NCBI RefSeq assembly: GCF_022385335.1 | Contig: NZ_CP092431.1 | Location: 1,240,001 to 1,304,000 of the forward strand | DNA: 64,000 nt | DNA from: Streptomyces deccanensis | Lineage (GTDB): Bacteria > Actinomycetota > Actinomycetes > Streptomycetales > Streptomycetaceae | Direction: 5' to 3' | Part shown: positions 25,856 through 33,917 of the stretch, piece after piece | How positions within the stretch are numbered: the first letter of the stretch is position 1 | Layout of the letters: every line of letters starts with the position of its first letter | Notes under the pieces: generated by a model | Seen by the model: only the letters and a program-made list of their open reading frames with translations | Databases searched by the model: none | What the model was told of the DNA's origin: nothing | Position numbers and translations under genes: made by a program

Positions 25856-26595
25856 ATCGCTACCAGGGACGCGTCGTCGCCATCACCGGCGCCGCCCAGG
25901 GCCTCGGCCTCGCCATGGCGACCCGGTTCGCCGCGGAGGGCGCCACCGTCGCGCTGGCCGACGTCAACGAAGCGGCTCTCGCCGACGCGGCGGCAACCAT
26001 AAGCAGCGCCCGCACCGACGTCGTGGACGTGACCGACTCGGCCCAGGTCGACGCCTGGATCGACGGCATCACCACCGACCTCGGCCGCCTCGACGTGCTG
26101 ATCAACAACGCCGGCATCATCCGCGACAACCGTATCGAGGACATCACCGACGACGACTGGCACGCGGTCGTCGACGTCAGCCTCACCGGCGGCTTCCACT
26201 GCGCCCGCGCCGCGTTCGGCCCGATGAAACGCCAGGGCTACGGACGCATCGTCAGCTTCTCCTCCATGTCCTGGCGCGGGAACTTCGGCCAGACCAACTA
26301 CGTGGCCGCCAAGGCCGGCATCGTCGGCATGACCCGCACCCTCGCCCTCGAAGGCGCCCGCCACGGCATCACCGCCAACGCCATCGCCCCCGGCCTCATC
26401 GAGACCCCCATGCTCGCCTCCATGAACGGCCCCGCACGCGACAAACTCACCCACAAGATCCCCATGCGACACACCGGCCGCCCCGAGGACATCGCCGAAG
26501 CCGCGGCCTTCCTCGCCGGCGAGGCCGCCGGCTACATCACCGGCGTCGTCCTGGACGTGGACGGCGGAATCTCCATCGGATCCTCGATCCGGTAG
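25852..26595 (+). CDS. Short-chain dehydrogenase/reductase (FabG-like)
   Basis: 247 aa classical SDR. NAD(P) turn TGAAQGLGLA, NNAG motif, and the catalytic Ser and Tyr/Lys in SSMSWRGNFGQTNYVAAKAG. D38 in VALADVNE after the second strand suggests NAD(H) preference. Together with the synthetase and hydratase it completes a beta-oxidation-like set (3-hydroxyacyl-CoA oxidation) for the acid released by the first gene. ATG 25852 overlaps the hydratase stop (ATGA). Last gene of the operon; a TetR gene follows. Confidence 0.9.
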   Translation: MNRYQGRVVAITGAAQGLGLAMATRFAAEGATVALADVNEAALADAAATISSARTDVVDVTDSAQVDAWIDGITTDLGRLDVLINNAGIIRDNRIEDITDDDWHAVVDVSLTGGFHCARAAFGPMKRQGYGRIVSFSSMSWRGNFGQTNYVAAKAGIVGMTRTLALEGARHGITANAIAPGLIETPMLASMNGPARDKLTHKIPMRHTGRPEDIAEAAAFLAGEAAGYITGVVLDVDGGISIGSSIR

Positions 26596-26692
26596 AGCCG
26601 CTTCGCGGGTCAGGCGGTGACGGTCCCCCGATTGCGTGAGTCGATGCCCGATCGGGTCGCCGCCCGGGGCACTCGGCATGGGTACGTTAGAC

Positions 26693-26706
26693 GGTACTCT
26701 AGTACC
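26693..26706 (+). promoter_or_regulatory. TetR-type operator GGTACT-CT-AGTACC
   Basis: Perfect 6-bp arms around a 2-bp centre, with an extra GGTACG half-site 12 bp upstream (26681-26686). Lies 77 bp before the proposed TetR start, suggesting autoregulation. Same arms as the 11391 site. Confidence 0.6.
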
Positions 26707-26782
26707 CTTGCGCCAGGGTCGATCTTCCGGCCCGGACGACCGCCCTCCGCATCCGGCGGAGATGATCAGGGGAGCAGCCAGG

Positions 26783-27436
26783 GTGACGGCCGAAACCGAC
26801 TCGCGTGACCGACGCCCGCGCCGAACGGCGCGCAGGCGGGTCGTGGACACCCGTCGGCGGGACGAACTGCTGCGTCAGGCCGAGGCGATCATCCTGGCCG
26901 AAGGCTTCACCTCGGTGACCATGGATGAGCTCACCCAGCGGCTCGGGTGCTCCAAGGCCACGCTGTACAGCCTGGCCTCCACCAAGGAACAGCTGGTACT
27001 CGCGGTCACCCGTGCCTTCTTCCGGGATGCGACCGCCGAGATCGAGGAGGTCGTCCGGGCCGAACCCGACCCCAGGCAGCGTATCCGGGTCTACCTCGCC
27101 GGCGTCGGCACCGCCATGCGCAGGCACTCCCATGCCTTCTACGACGACATGGTCGGTTACAAGCCGACGGCGGAGATCTACCGCAAGAACTCCGCCGCCG
27201 CCGCGCACCGCGTCCACGAAATGATCGAGGAGGGCGTGCGCGCCGGCGTCTTCCGCGAGCTCAACGGGCATTTCGCCGCCCAGGTGGTGGCCGTGACCAT
27301 CGACGCGGTCCAGTCGGGGGCCCTCCTGGAGAGTACCGGCCTGACCGCGGGCGACGCTTTCTCGGAACTGGGGGACCTCCTCCTGGAAGGGCTCAGCGCG
27401 GGGCAGGGCGCGCCCGGACAAGACCGGGGGTGTTGA
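26783..27436 (+). CDS. TetR-family transcriptional regulator
   Basis: 217 aa from GTG 26783, chosen because AGGGGAG is well spaced before it; ATG 26762 would add 7 residues and the frame is open back to 26636. The helix-turn-helix is clear (EAIILAEGFTSVTMDELTQR, then LGCSKATLYSLASTKEQLVL). The C-terminal domain (RIRVYLAGVGTAMRRHSHAFYDDMVGY...) resembles TetR_C domains of small-acid regulators, ligand unknown. It lies just after the hydrolase/acyl-CoA operon and downstream of the GGTACT palindrome, so it is the best candidate repressor of that operon through the near-identical site at 21559. Confidence 0.85.
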   Translation: MTAETDSRDRRPRRTARRRVVDTRRRDELLRQAEAIILAEGFTSVTMDELTQRLGCSKATLYSLASTKEQLVLAVTRAFFRDATAEIEEVVRAEPDPRQRIRVYLAGVGTAMRRHSHAFYDDMVGYKPTAEIYRKNSAAAAHRVHEMIEEGVRAGVFRELNGHFAAQVVAVTIDAVQSGALLESTGLTAGDAFSELGDLLLEGLSAGQGAPGQDRGC

Positions 27437-27604
27437 CCCAGGCAAGGGCCGGGGAACGCGCGTGTCAAGCGCGCGCGTCGCCGCGTTCAAGGGGCAGGTC
27501 ACGGCCCGGTGGGTCGATGTGCTGTGCGCGCGGGTGCTGCGCAGGGGTGAGCCGGCCGAGCCGACCGGCGTCATACGGCTACGGCTACGGCTCCTGGACA
27601 GGGC

Positions 27605-28540
27605 TCACCCAGGGTGATGGGTCGGCTTCTCCCCCGGGGCGGAGCCGGCTTGCCAGCTGGCGAGGACTTTGAGTCTGTCTTCGTGCGAGGTGCCGGGCTC
27701 CGCGGTGTAGACGGTGAGGTTGTGCACCGCTCGGTCGGAAAGGGGCAGGTCCAGGGACTGGTAGGTCAGCTCCAGATCCCCGATGTCCGGGTGGCGCAGG
27801 CGCTTGATGCCGTCGTGGCGGATGCGGACGTCGTGGGCCGCCCACTGGGTACGGAACTCGGGACTGAGTGTGGACAGCTCGCCGATCAACTCGCGCAGAT
27901 CCCGGTCATGCGGCTCCCGCCCGGCCTCCGCGCGCAGCAACGCGGCGGTGATGACGACGGATTCGTGCCAGTCGACGTAGAAGTGCCGGGCGATCGGGTC
28001 GAGGAAGGTGAAGCGGGCGAAGTTGGCCCGCCCGTGCCGGTCGGCGGTGGCACTGGCGAAGACCGGCGCGAGCAGGGCGCGGACCAGCGGGTTGCCGGCG
28101 ACGATGTCCAGCCGCCCGTTGCGCACGAACGCTGCGGACATCGTCATGGAGTCGATCATCCACTGGACGCGGGGCGGCACCCCGACGCCTCTCCGACGGG
28201 TGGGTTCGCGGCGGGCGGGCCGGGCGGCCCGGGCCAGGTCGAAGAGATAGGTACGTTCGTCGTCGTCGAGCCGCAACGCCTTGGCTACCGCGTCGAGGAC
28301 GTCTTCGGAGACACCGCCGACGTGCCCCTTCTCCAGGCGTGTGTACCACTCGGGGCTCACGCCGGCGAGGACGGCCACTTCCTCCCGCCGCAGTCCGGGA
28401 ACGCGACGCCGACCGCCGGCGGGCAGCCCGACCTGCTCCGGGGTGATCTTCGCGCGCCGGCTGGCGAGGAAGTCTCGGATCTCGGTGCGGTTGTCCGCCG
28501 GGTGGTCGGGTCCTGGGGCCATGTCCACCACGGTAGCCAT
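27605..28540 (-). CDS. XRE-family regulator with MmyB-like ligand-binding domain
   Basis: 311 aa. Helix-turn-helix at about residues 20-90 (IRDFLASRRAKITPEQVGLP, then RREEVAVLAGVSPEWYTRLEKGHVGGVS) followed by the MmyB-type domain (VQWMIDSMTMSAAFVRNGRL, DIVAGNPLVRALLAPVF ... FRTQWAAHDVRIRHDGIKRLRHPDIGDLELTYQSLDLP). In actinomycetes such regulators usually sit beside and control an oxidoreductase or hydrolase, and bind a small ligand. Here the divergent target is the secreted hydrolase at 28830. A nearly identical 36-bp sequence lies in front of each of the two genes (28554 and 28689), so it probably represses both. Confidence 0.9.
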   Translation of the reverse strand: MATVVDMAPGPDHPADNRTEIRDFLASRRAKITPEQVGLPAGGRRRVPGLRREEVAVLAGVSPEWYTRLEKGHVGGVSEDVLDAVAKALRLDDDERTYLFDLARAARPARREPTRRRGVGVPPRVQWMIDSMTMSAAFVRNGRLDIVAGNPLVRALLAPVFASATADRHGRANFARFTFLDPIARHFYVDWHESVVITAALLRAEAGREPHDRDLRELIGELSTLSPEFRTQWAAHDVRIRHDGIKRLRHPDIGDLELTYQSLDLPLSDRAVHNLTVYTAEPGTSHEDRLKVLASWQAGSAPGEKPTHHPG

Positions 28541-28553
28541 CGGCCGTCACATA

Positions 28554-28589
28554 GGGAGGTTGAGCTTGTCCCCCTATAAACGCGACCTG
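28554..28589 (+). promoter_or_regulatory. Operator-like repeat copy 1, next to the MmyB-type regulator start
   Basis: GGGAGGTTGAGCT, CCCCC, ATAA and CGACCTG blocks in the same order and spacing as copy 2 at 28689-28725 (one 1-bp gap). Only 13 bp upstream of the regulator ATG, a position for autorepression. Confidence 0.6.
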
Positions 28590-28688
28590 GTTCGCGGGGC
28601 GGAGAAATGAGCTCGCGCGGAAGGCCCCGCACCCTCGCCGCGACATCAGCATGTCTTCCACCCCGCGAGTCATCACCCGCGCAGGGTT

Positions 28689-28725
28689 GGGGGGTTGAGC
28701 TGGTACCCCCCATAAGCCCGACCTG
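28689..28725 (+). promoter_or_regulatory. Operator-like repeat copy 2, upstream of the secreted hydrolase
   Basis: GGGGGGTTGAGCT, ACCCCCC, ATAA and CGACCTG blocks, about 85% identical to copy 1 in the same orientation, 104 bp before the hydrolase ATG. The rest of the 28541-28829 intergenic region holds nothing else I recognise. Confidence 0.6.
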
Positions 28726-28829
28726 TCACGCCTGACGCGGAGGCGGTTGCCTGGAATGGCGGCCGGGTCACGGCAGTAGCGACCGCCGCACCCCTATCCC
28801 CCACGGATCGAACAGGTGAGGTCCACTCC

Positions 28830-29957
28830 ATGGAACGTCGTAAAGCGCTCGGACTGATCGCCGCCACCGGCGCCGCCACCGCCGCGTCCTTCACGGCCGT
28901 GCCCGCCTTCGGTGACGAGAGCGGCCGTGCCGCGGGCGCCACCGGACAGGGCAGGGCCACGGCCAAGGGCGGCTACACGTTCGCGCTGGACAAGGCCGTC
29001 AGGCGGACCCCGGTGCGGTTCAAGAACCGCTACGGCATCGAACTCGCCGCGGACCTCTACGTGCCGAAGAACGCCCGGGGCAAGCTGCCGGCCCTGGCGG
29101 TCAGCGGCCCGTTCGGCGCCGTCAAGGAACAGGTCTCCGGGCTCTACGCCAACGAGTTCGCCCGCCGCGGCTACGTCGCCCTCGCCTTCGACCCCTCCTT
29201 CACCGGGGAGAGCGGCGGCAGGGTGCGCGATGTGGGCTCGCCCGACATCAACACCGAGGACTGGAGCGCCGCCGTCGACTTCCTCGGCCTTCAGAAGATC
29301 GTCGATCGCGAGCGGATCGGCGCGCAGGGCATCTGCGGTCTGAGCGGGATGGCGCTCACCGCGGCCGCCGCGGACAGCCGTATCAAGGCGGTCGCCACGT
29401 CCGCGATGTACGACATGTCGCGTGCCATGTCCCGCGGCTACCAGGACTACTACACGCGTGAGCAGCGCCAGAAGGTCGTGGACCACCTCAGCCGGCAGCG
29501 CTGGATCGACGCCGAGAACGGCACCTACGCGCGGCTCTCCGCAGAGGTCCCCTTCGACGAGAACGGCAACGTCGCCCCCTCCGACCGCGGCCTGCCCGAG
29601 ACCCTCCCGCCGGACGCCGACCCGATCACGACGATGTTCTTCAACTACTACCGCACCAGGCGCGGTTACCACCCGCGCTCGATCAACTCCACCACCGCGT
29701 GGACCGGGACCACGCCGATGTCGTTCTTCGCCTTCCGGCAGATGACGAACATCGACCTGCTCGCGCCCCGCAAGGCCCTTCTGGTGACCGGATCCGAGGC
29801 GCACTCCCGCTACTACTCCGAGGACGTCCAGAAGACGGCCCCCGACACCATCGACCTCCTGGTCGTCCCCGGCGCGGACCACGTCGACCTGTACGACCGC
29901 AAAGACGTCATCCCCTTCGGCAAGCTCGACGAGTTCTTCACCAAGAACCTCGTCTGA
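28830..29957 (+). CDS. Secreted alpha/beta hydrolase (dienelactone hydrolase-like)
   Basis: 375 aa. N-terminus MERRKALGLIAATGAATAAS has twin arginines and a hydrophobic Ala-rich core, so Tat or Sec export is likely, ending near FGDES. The hydrolase core begins at FKNRYGIELAADLYVP. The nucleophile elbow reads GICGLSG, with a Cys where most alpha/beta hydrolases have Ser, as in dienelactone hydrolases, although the Ser two residues later cannot be excluded. The acid/histidine end is VPGADHVDLYD. Divergent from and probably controlled by the MmyB-type regulator. A strong hairpin follows the stop. Confidence 0.82.
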   Translation: MERRKALGLIAATGAATAASFTAVPAFGDESGRAAGATGQGRATAKGGYTFALDKAVRRTPVRFKNRYGIELAADLYVPKNARGKLPALAVSGPFGAVKEQVSGLYANEFARRGYVALAFDPSFTGESGGRVRDVGSPDINTEDWSAAVDFLGLQKIVDRERIGAQGICGLSGMALTAAAADSRIKAVATSAMYDMSRAMSRGYQDYYTREQRQKVVDHLSRQRWIDAENGTYARLSAEVPFDENGNVAPSDRGLPETLPPDADPITTMFFNYYRTRRGYHPRSINSTTAWTGTTPMSFFAFRQMTNIDLLAPRKALLVTGSEAHSRYYSEDVQKTAPDTIDLLVVPGADHVDLYDRKDVIPFGKLDEFFTKNLV

Positions 29958-29965
29958 CCGCAAGC

Positions 29966-30006
29966 ACTCCACGACAGGCCGGCACCCCACCGGCCTGTCG
30001 TGGAGT
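29966..30006 (+). terminator. Perfect 17-bp stem hairpin after the hydrolase gene
   Basis: ACTCCACGACAGGCCGG pairs without mismatch with its complement across the 7-nt loop CACCCCA, starting 9 bases after the stop. There is no T-run, which is common for actinomycete terminators. It separates the hydrolase from the lipoprotein gene 31 bases downstream, so it may act as a partial terminator within an operon. Confidence 0.8.
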
Positions 30007-30037
30007 CGACATCACCGCTCAGAAGGAAGTTGCCCTC

Positions 30038-30583
30038 ATGAAGGTGAAGACCATGTCCGCGACTGGTGTGGCCTCCCTCCTGCTGGCCCTGCCGGCCTGC
30101 GCGTCGTCGCCCGAAGAACCCGAGGGCTCCCCGGGCTCCGCCTCCGCCACGGCGCCGCCGTCGAGGCCCATGACGTCGGACGGCAGTGGCGACGCCGGTG
30201 AGAGGACAGACGATGAGATCGTCGGCGCCGTGATCCGGTTCTCCTCCGACGCGACCTCGGTGGACGTGACGGTCGACGAGGACAACCCCGCCGTCCGCGA
30301 CTTCGTGTCGATGCTGCCCCTCACCCTCACGTTCGAGGAGTACGCCGGCGAGGAGAAGATCAGCTACCTGCCCCGCAAGCTCGATCACGAGGGTTCCCCG
30401 GGGTCTGCCCTGGAGCGAGGAGACCTGCTCTACTTCGTGCCCTGGGGGAACATCGGCTTCTGGTACGCGCGCGAGGGCAACCCTCCTTCCGACCGGACCA
30501 TCCACCTCGGCACCTACGACGCCACGCTCGAGCAACTGGAACAGCTCGAAGGCGAACGCGTGACTGTCGCGATCACCGACTGA
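30038..30583 (+). CDS. Lipoprotein with cyclophilin-like fold domain
   Basis: 181 aa from ATG 30038 after AGAAGGAAG. Signal with lipobox (LLLALPAC, so lipidated at Cys21), then a Ser/Pro/Gly-rich linker to about residue 60 and a cyclophilin-like domain (IRFSSDATSVDVTVDEDNPA, VRDFVSMLPLTLTFEEYAGE, KISYLPRKLD, YFVPWGNIGFWYA). Such domains commonly accompany MmyB-regulated oxidoreductase or hydrolase genes, but their role is not established and they lack prolyl isomerase residues. The protein would be anchored outside the membrane. Placed directly after the secreted hydrolase, beyond the hairpin. Confidence 0.78.
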   Translation: MKVKTMSATGVASLLLALPACASSPEEPEGSPGSASATAPPSRPMTSDGSGDAGERTDDEIVGAVIRFSSDATSVDVTVDEDNPAVRDFVSMLPLTLTFEEYAGEEKISYLPRKLDHEGSPGSALERGDLLYFVPWGNIGFWYAREGNPPSDRTIHLGTYDATLEQLEQLEGERVTVAITD

Positions 30584-30652
30584 GCAGGTGCGTGAGCGTC
30601 GATAGGGGTCAGTAGGGTTGGGCCGTGCGGGGGGTGCGGCACGGACGGGAAG

Positions 30653-31183
30653 ATGGCCATGTTGTGTGGGTCGCGGGGCGGGTTCGGTCTGGAGTTCCAC
30701 GTCGACCAGGACCCGGGGCTGCTGTGCGTCGATGTCTTCGTCGGCGGGCTTCATGTGAACACGTGGGACAACGCGTTCTACCCGCCCCTGCTGGTCAAGA
30801 AGCTCAAGGACGAGCTCGCCCGCTTCCGTACGCCGACCCCGCCGCCGGTGGACTTCACCTCGCCGTCCGATTCCTTTCGCACCGCCGAGAGTTGGATGTA
30901 CGGCGATGCCGGCACCGAGGCCGAGCCCGGGGCGGCGCTCGCGCGGTGGGAGTTCCTGGAGTGGGGGGAGTGCACCGACGAGGTGACGGCGTTCGCGTTC
31001 CCTGACGGGGACCGGGTGCACCTCGCTTGCCGGCTGCGTGAGGAAGACGGCGCCGTCTCGGGCACCGAGGCCCGGCACGAGCCCACGGTGGTGTCGCTGC
31101 ACCGGACGGTGTTCGTCGAGACGCTGGAGCGCGGCCTCGCCATCGCCGAACGTGAGTGGGCCGCCCGGCGGTCCACGCGTTGA
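30653..31183 (+). CDS. Protein of unknown function
   Basis: 176 aa, soluble and acidic, with no signal or membrane segment. Begins MAMLCGSRGGFGLEFHVDQD and contains VDVFVGGLHVNTWDNAFYPP near the N-terminus and a conserved-looking C-terminal helix (RTVFVETLERGLAIAEREWA). The ribosome site GGGAAG before ATG 30653 and good third-position GC support a real gene. I do not recognise a family. It converges on the exonuclease gene with no gap. Confidence 0.65.
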   Translation: MAMLCGSRGGFGLEFHVDQDPGLLCVDVFVGGLHVNTWDNAFYPPLLVKKLKDELARFRTPTPPPVDFTSPSDSFRTAESWMYGDAGTEAEPGAALARWEFLEWGECTDEVTAFAFPDGDRVHLACRLREEDGAVSGTEARHEPTVVSLHRTVFVETLERGLAIAEREWAARRSTR

Positions 31184-31762
31184 TCAGGCCTTCGCCGGCC
31201 ACGCCTCGCGGTCCAGCAGATCGAGGACGAGTGCCGCGATGTTCCACGCGTCGTCCTCGCCCCGGTGATGGCGTCCCTCGAGCGGCAGTCCCGCGATCCG
31301 CAGCGCCTGGCTCATGCCGGGCTTCTTGCGCAGTCCGTAGGCCGCGGTGAACACGGCCTTGGCGTTGGTGTGCGTGCGCTCCGTCGGATAGCCGAACGGG
31401 TAGGCCACGCCGTCGGCCTGACTCTGCCGAGCGAACTGCCGACGGTCGTACTCGCCCCAGCTCGCCCAGGGCCGCTCCCCCGCCCCGTGCTCCTCGACGA
31501 GGATCCGGCACGCCTCGGCGAAGGTGACGCCCTGTTCCACCTCGGCCTGCGTCAGGCCGGTCAGTTCCGTGCAGAAGTCGCTCACCGCCGAGCGGACGGG
31601 GCGGACCAGGACACGGTGCCGGGACACACGACACCGTGCCGACACGTCCACGACGGTGAGACCGATCTCGATGATCTCGTGCACCGAGCCGGGCGGCGGT
31701 TGTCCGTCCCAGCAGGTGGCCTCCACATCGATGACGTTGAGCAGGGTGGTTTCGTGACGCAT
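31184..31762 (-). CDS. DEDDh-family 3'-5' exonuclease
   Basis: 192 aa. Exo I motif NVIDVEATC (Asp and Glu that bind the first metal), Exo II region ASWGEYDRRQF and Exo III HRGEDDAWNIA, with the catalytic His and Asp; this is the KapD/ERI-1-like group of the RNase T/DnaQ superfamily. Such proteins trim RNA or DNA 3' ends. No partner genes are evident: it converges with an unknown gene and diverges from a VOC protein. Confidence 0.85.
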   Translation of the reverse strand: MRHETTLLNVIDVEATCWDGQPPPGSVHEIIEIGLTVVDVSARCRVSRHRVLVRPVRSAVSDFCTELTGLTQAEVEQGVTFAEACRILVEEHGAGERPWASWGEYDRRQFARQSQADGVAYPFGYPTERTHTNAKAVFTAAYGLRKKPGMSQALRIAGLPLEGRHHRGEDDAWNIAALVLDLLDREAWPAKA

Positions 31763-31857
31763 GGGGACGAGGGTAAGGACGCGTGCGCGGCTCCGGCATC
31801 TCGATTTCCTGTCGCGCTACCGTTGCGCGTCGTCCCACGAGAGCGCCGGGAGTGCGC

Positions 31858-32172
31858 ATGACCGACTCGGCTACGGCCCGCGTGACCTTGCTGGTGTTGT
31901 ACTCGCCCCGGCTCGAGGAATGCCGGCGCTTCTATCAGGACCTCGGCCTGGACTTCACCGCGGAGCGACACGGCCGGGGTCCCGAGCACCATGCCGCCGT
32001 CCTGGGCGACGGTACGGTCTTCGAGCTCTACCCGGCCCGTCCGGACCGGCGGACGGACGCGCTGCGGCTGGGCCTGGCCGTAAACGGCGCGAGGGCCACT
32101 CCCCCACTCGCCCGGGGGCGCCATCTGCTCACCGACCCGGACGGCCGCACCGTCGAGGTCCACGCCACCTGA
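31858..32172 (+). CDS. VOC-family (glyoxalase/bleomycin-resistance-like) protein
   Basis: 104 aa. Shows the beta-alpha-beta-beta-beta pattern of vicinal-oxygen-chelate proteins: VTLLVLYSPRLEECRRFYQD, LGLDFTAERHG, GTVFELYPARP and the closing LLTDPDGRTVEVH with the metal-binding Glu. Single-domain members act as dimers. It could detoxify or bind a small molecule; function unassigned. ATG 31858 is used; GTG 31852 would add two residues. Confidence 0.78.
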   Translation: MTDSATARVTLLVLYSPRLEECRRFYQDLGLDFTAERHGRGPEHHAAVLGDGTVFELYPARPDRRTDALRLGLAVNGARATPPLARGRHLLTDPDGRTVEVHAT

Positions 32173-32257
32173 ACACCGCGCACCGGCACGGTCGTCGAGC
32201 CGCGCCGGTCCTAAAATCCGTTGACGGGCGCGCCGGCCGGCCCGGACGATCAAGCGC

Positions 32258-33517
32258 GTGTCTGCCGCCCTGGCGCCGCTGCGCCACCGCCCGTTCCGTC
32301 ACCTCTTCATCGGTACGACGGCCAATCTGCTCGGCAACGGAGTGGCGCCGATCGCCCTGGCGTTCGCCGTCCTCGACGCCACCGGCTCGGTCGGCTCGCT
32401 CGGGTTGGTGGTCGGCGCCCACTCCCTCACCAGCATTCTCTTCCTGCTGTACGGCGGGGTGTTGGCGGACCGGCTGCCGCGCGGCCCGCTGCTGGTCGGC
32501 AGCAGTGTGGTCTGCGGCCTGAGCCAGGCGGTGATCGCCGCCCTGGTCCTCACCCACAACGCCGCCATCCCCCTGCTCATGGTGCTCGCCGCGGTCTCCG
32601 GCGCGTCAGGTTCCTGCTATCAGCCCGCCGCCCAGGCGTTGTTGCCGCAGACCGTGCCGGCCGAGTCCCGCCGCGCCGCCCTCGCGCTCTCCCGCATCGC
32701 GGGCAGCAGCGCGGTGGTCGTGGGCGCCTCGCTCGGCGGCGTCCTGGTCGCCGCGATCGGCCCGGGCTGGGGCCTGGCCGTCGACGCGCTCAGCTTCGCG
32801 CTCGCCGCCACGTTCTTCGCGCTGGTCCGCGTCCAGGCCGCGCCGCCCGCGCCCAGCCCCGGTGTGGTGCATGAACTGCGCGTCGGCTGGCGGGAGTTCA
32901 CCTCCCGCAGCTGGGTGTGGGTGATCGTGGTGTGCTTCTGCTTCCTCAACGCCGGCCTCACCGCCTCGTTCACCGTCCTCGGACCGGCCGTCGCCGACAG
33001 CACCGGGATCGGCCGCAGCGGCTGGGGCCTGGCCCTCGCCTCGGGCTCGCTCGGCGCGGTCGCCGGCGGCGTCCTGTCGCTGAGATGGCGGCCCCGGCGC
33101 GCGATCCTGGTCGGCTGCGCGCTGATGGGTCTGACGGCGACGATCCCGCTGCTGCTCGCGCTCGCCCCGTACACCTGGCTGCTGGTCGTGGCCAACTTCG
33201 TGGCGGGCGTGGGCGGCGAACAGGCCGGCGTCGCCTGGTACTCGACCCTCAACGAGCAGATCCCCGAGGACCGTCTTGCCCGCGTCTACGCCTACGACGA
33301 CCTCGGCTCCTACCTCGCGCTCCCGCTCGCCCAGTTCGCCGCCGGGCCCGCCGTGCTCCTCCTCGGCCTCCAGGCCACCCTCTACGCCGCCGCCGCGCTC
33401 ATCCTCCTCGCCACGCTCGTCATGGTCGCCACCCCGTCCATCCGCGCGCTGGTCCCGGGCGCAGCGCGGCCGCAGCCCGCCGCGGAGTGCGTCACGCCCC
33501 GTACGGTGGAGTCATGA
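32258..33517 (+). CDS. MFS transporter (drug-efflux type)
   Basis: 419 aa from a GTG start, with about 12 hydrophobic segments. Begins LAPLRHRPFRHLFIGTTANL; the loop 2-3 signature appears as GGVLADRLPRGPLLVGSS. The pattern is that of the enterobactin exporter-like/DHA3 multidrug branch. It is overlapped by ATGA with a monooxygenase-like gene, so the two proteins are made together and may deal with the same compound. Confidence 0.85.
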   Translation: MSAALAPLRHRPFRHLFIGTTANLLGNGVAPIALAFAVLDATGSVGSLGLVVGAHSLTSILFLLYGGVLADRLPRGPLLVGSSVVCGLSQAVIAALVLTHNAAIPLLMVLAAVSGASGSCYQPAAQALLPQTVPAESRRAALALSRIAGSSAVVVGASLGGVLVAAIGPGWGLAVDALSFALAATFFALVRVQAAPPAPSPGVVHELRVGWREFTSRSWVWVIVVCFCFLNAGLTASFTVLGPAVADSTGIGRSGWGLALASGSLGAVAGGVLSLRWRPRRAILVGCALMGLTATIPLLLALAPYTWLLVVANFVAGVGGEQAGVAWYSTLNEQIPEDRLARVYAYDDLGSYLALPLAQFAAGPAVLLLGLQATLYAAAALILLATLVMVATPSIRALVPGAARPQPAAECVTPRTVES

Positions 33518-33894
33518 GCGATCACTCCGACGCGGCTGTCGTGCCCGTCCAGGCCTATGAACCCCCTTACTACGCGGTCGTGTTCACCACGGTGCGCACC
33601 CCGGAGCAGGAGGGGTACACCGAGACGGCCGCGCGCATGGAGGACCTCGTGAAGGACATCCCCGGATACCTGGGGATGGACCATGCGCAGACCCCCGGCG
33701 GGCTCGGCATCACGGTCAGCTACTTCCGTGACGTCGACGAGCTGACGCGGTGGCGTGACGACCTGGAGCACCGCGCGGCGCAGAAGCGCGGGCGGGCCCA
33801 GTGGTACCAGAGCTACACGCTGCATGTGGCGAAAGTGGAGCGGAGCAGCGGATTCACGCGAGCGGAGGTCGCGCAGGGCCCGACGGCAGACTGA
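33514..33894 (+). CDS. Antibiotic biosynthesis monooxygenase (ABM) domain protein
   Basis: 126 aa ferredoxin-like dimeric alpha-beta barrel protein: YYAVVFTTVRTPEQEGYTET, MEDLVKDIPGYLGMDHAQTP, ISYFRD-type strand ITVSYFRDVDELTRWRDDLE and the terminal WYQSYTLHVAKVER. ABM proteins include cofactor-free oxygenases and heme-degrading enzymes. Translationally coupled (ATGA) to the MFS transporter gene. Confidence 0.82.
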   Translation: MSDHSDAAVVPVQAYEPPYYAVVFTTVRTPEQEGYTETAARMEDLVKDIPGYLGMDHAQTPGGLGITVSYFRDVDELTRWRDDLEHRAAQKRGRAQWYQSYTLHVAKVERSSGFTRAEVAQGPTAD

Positions 33895-33917
33895 CAGGGA
33901 CGACGGGACGGACGGGG

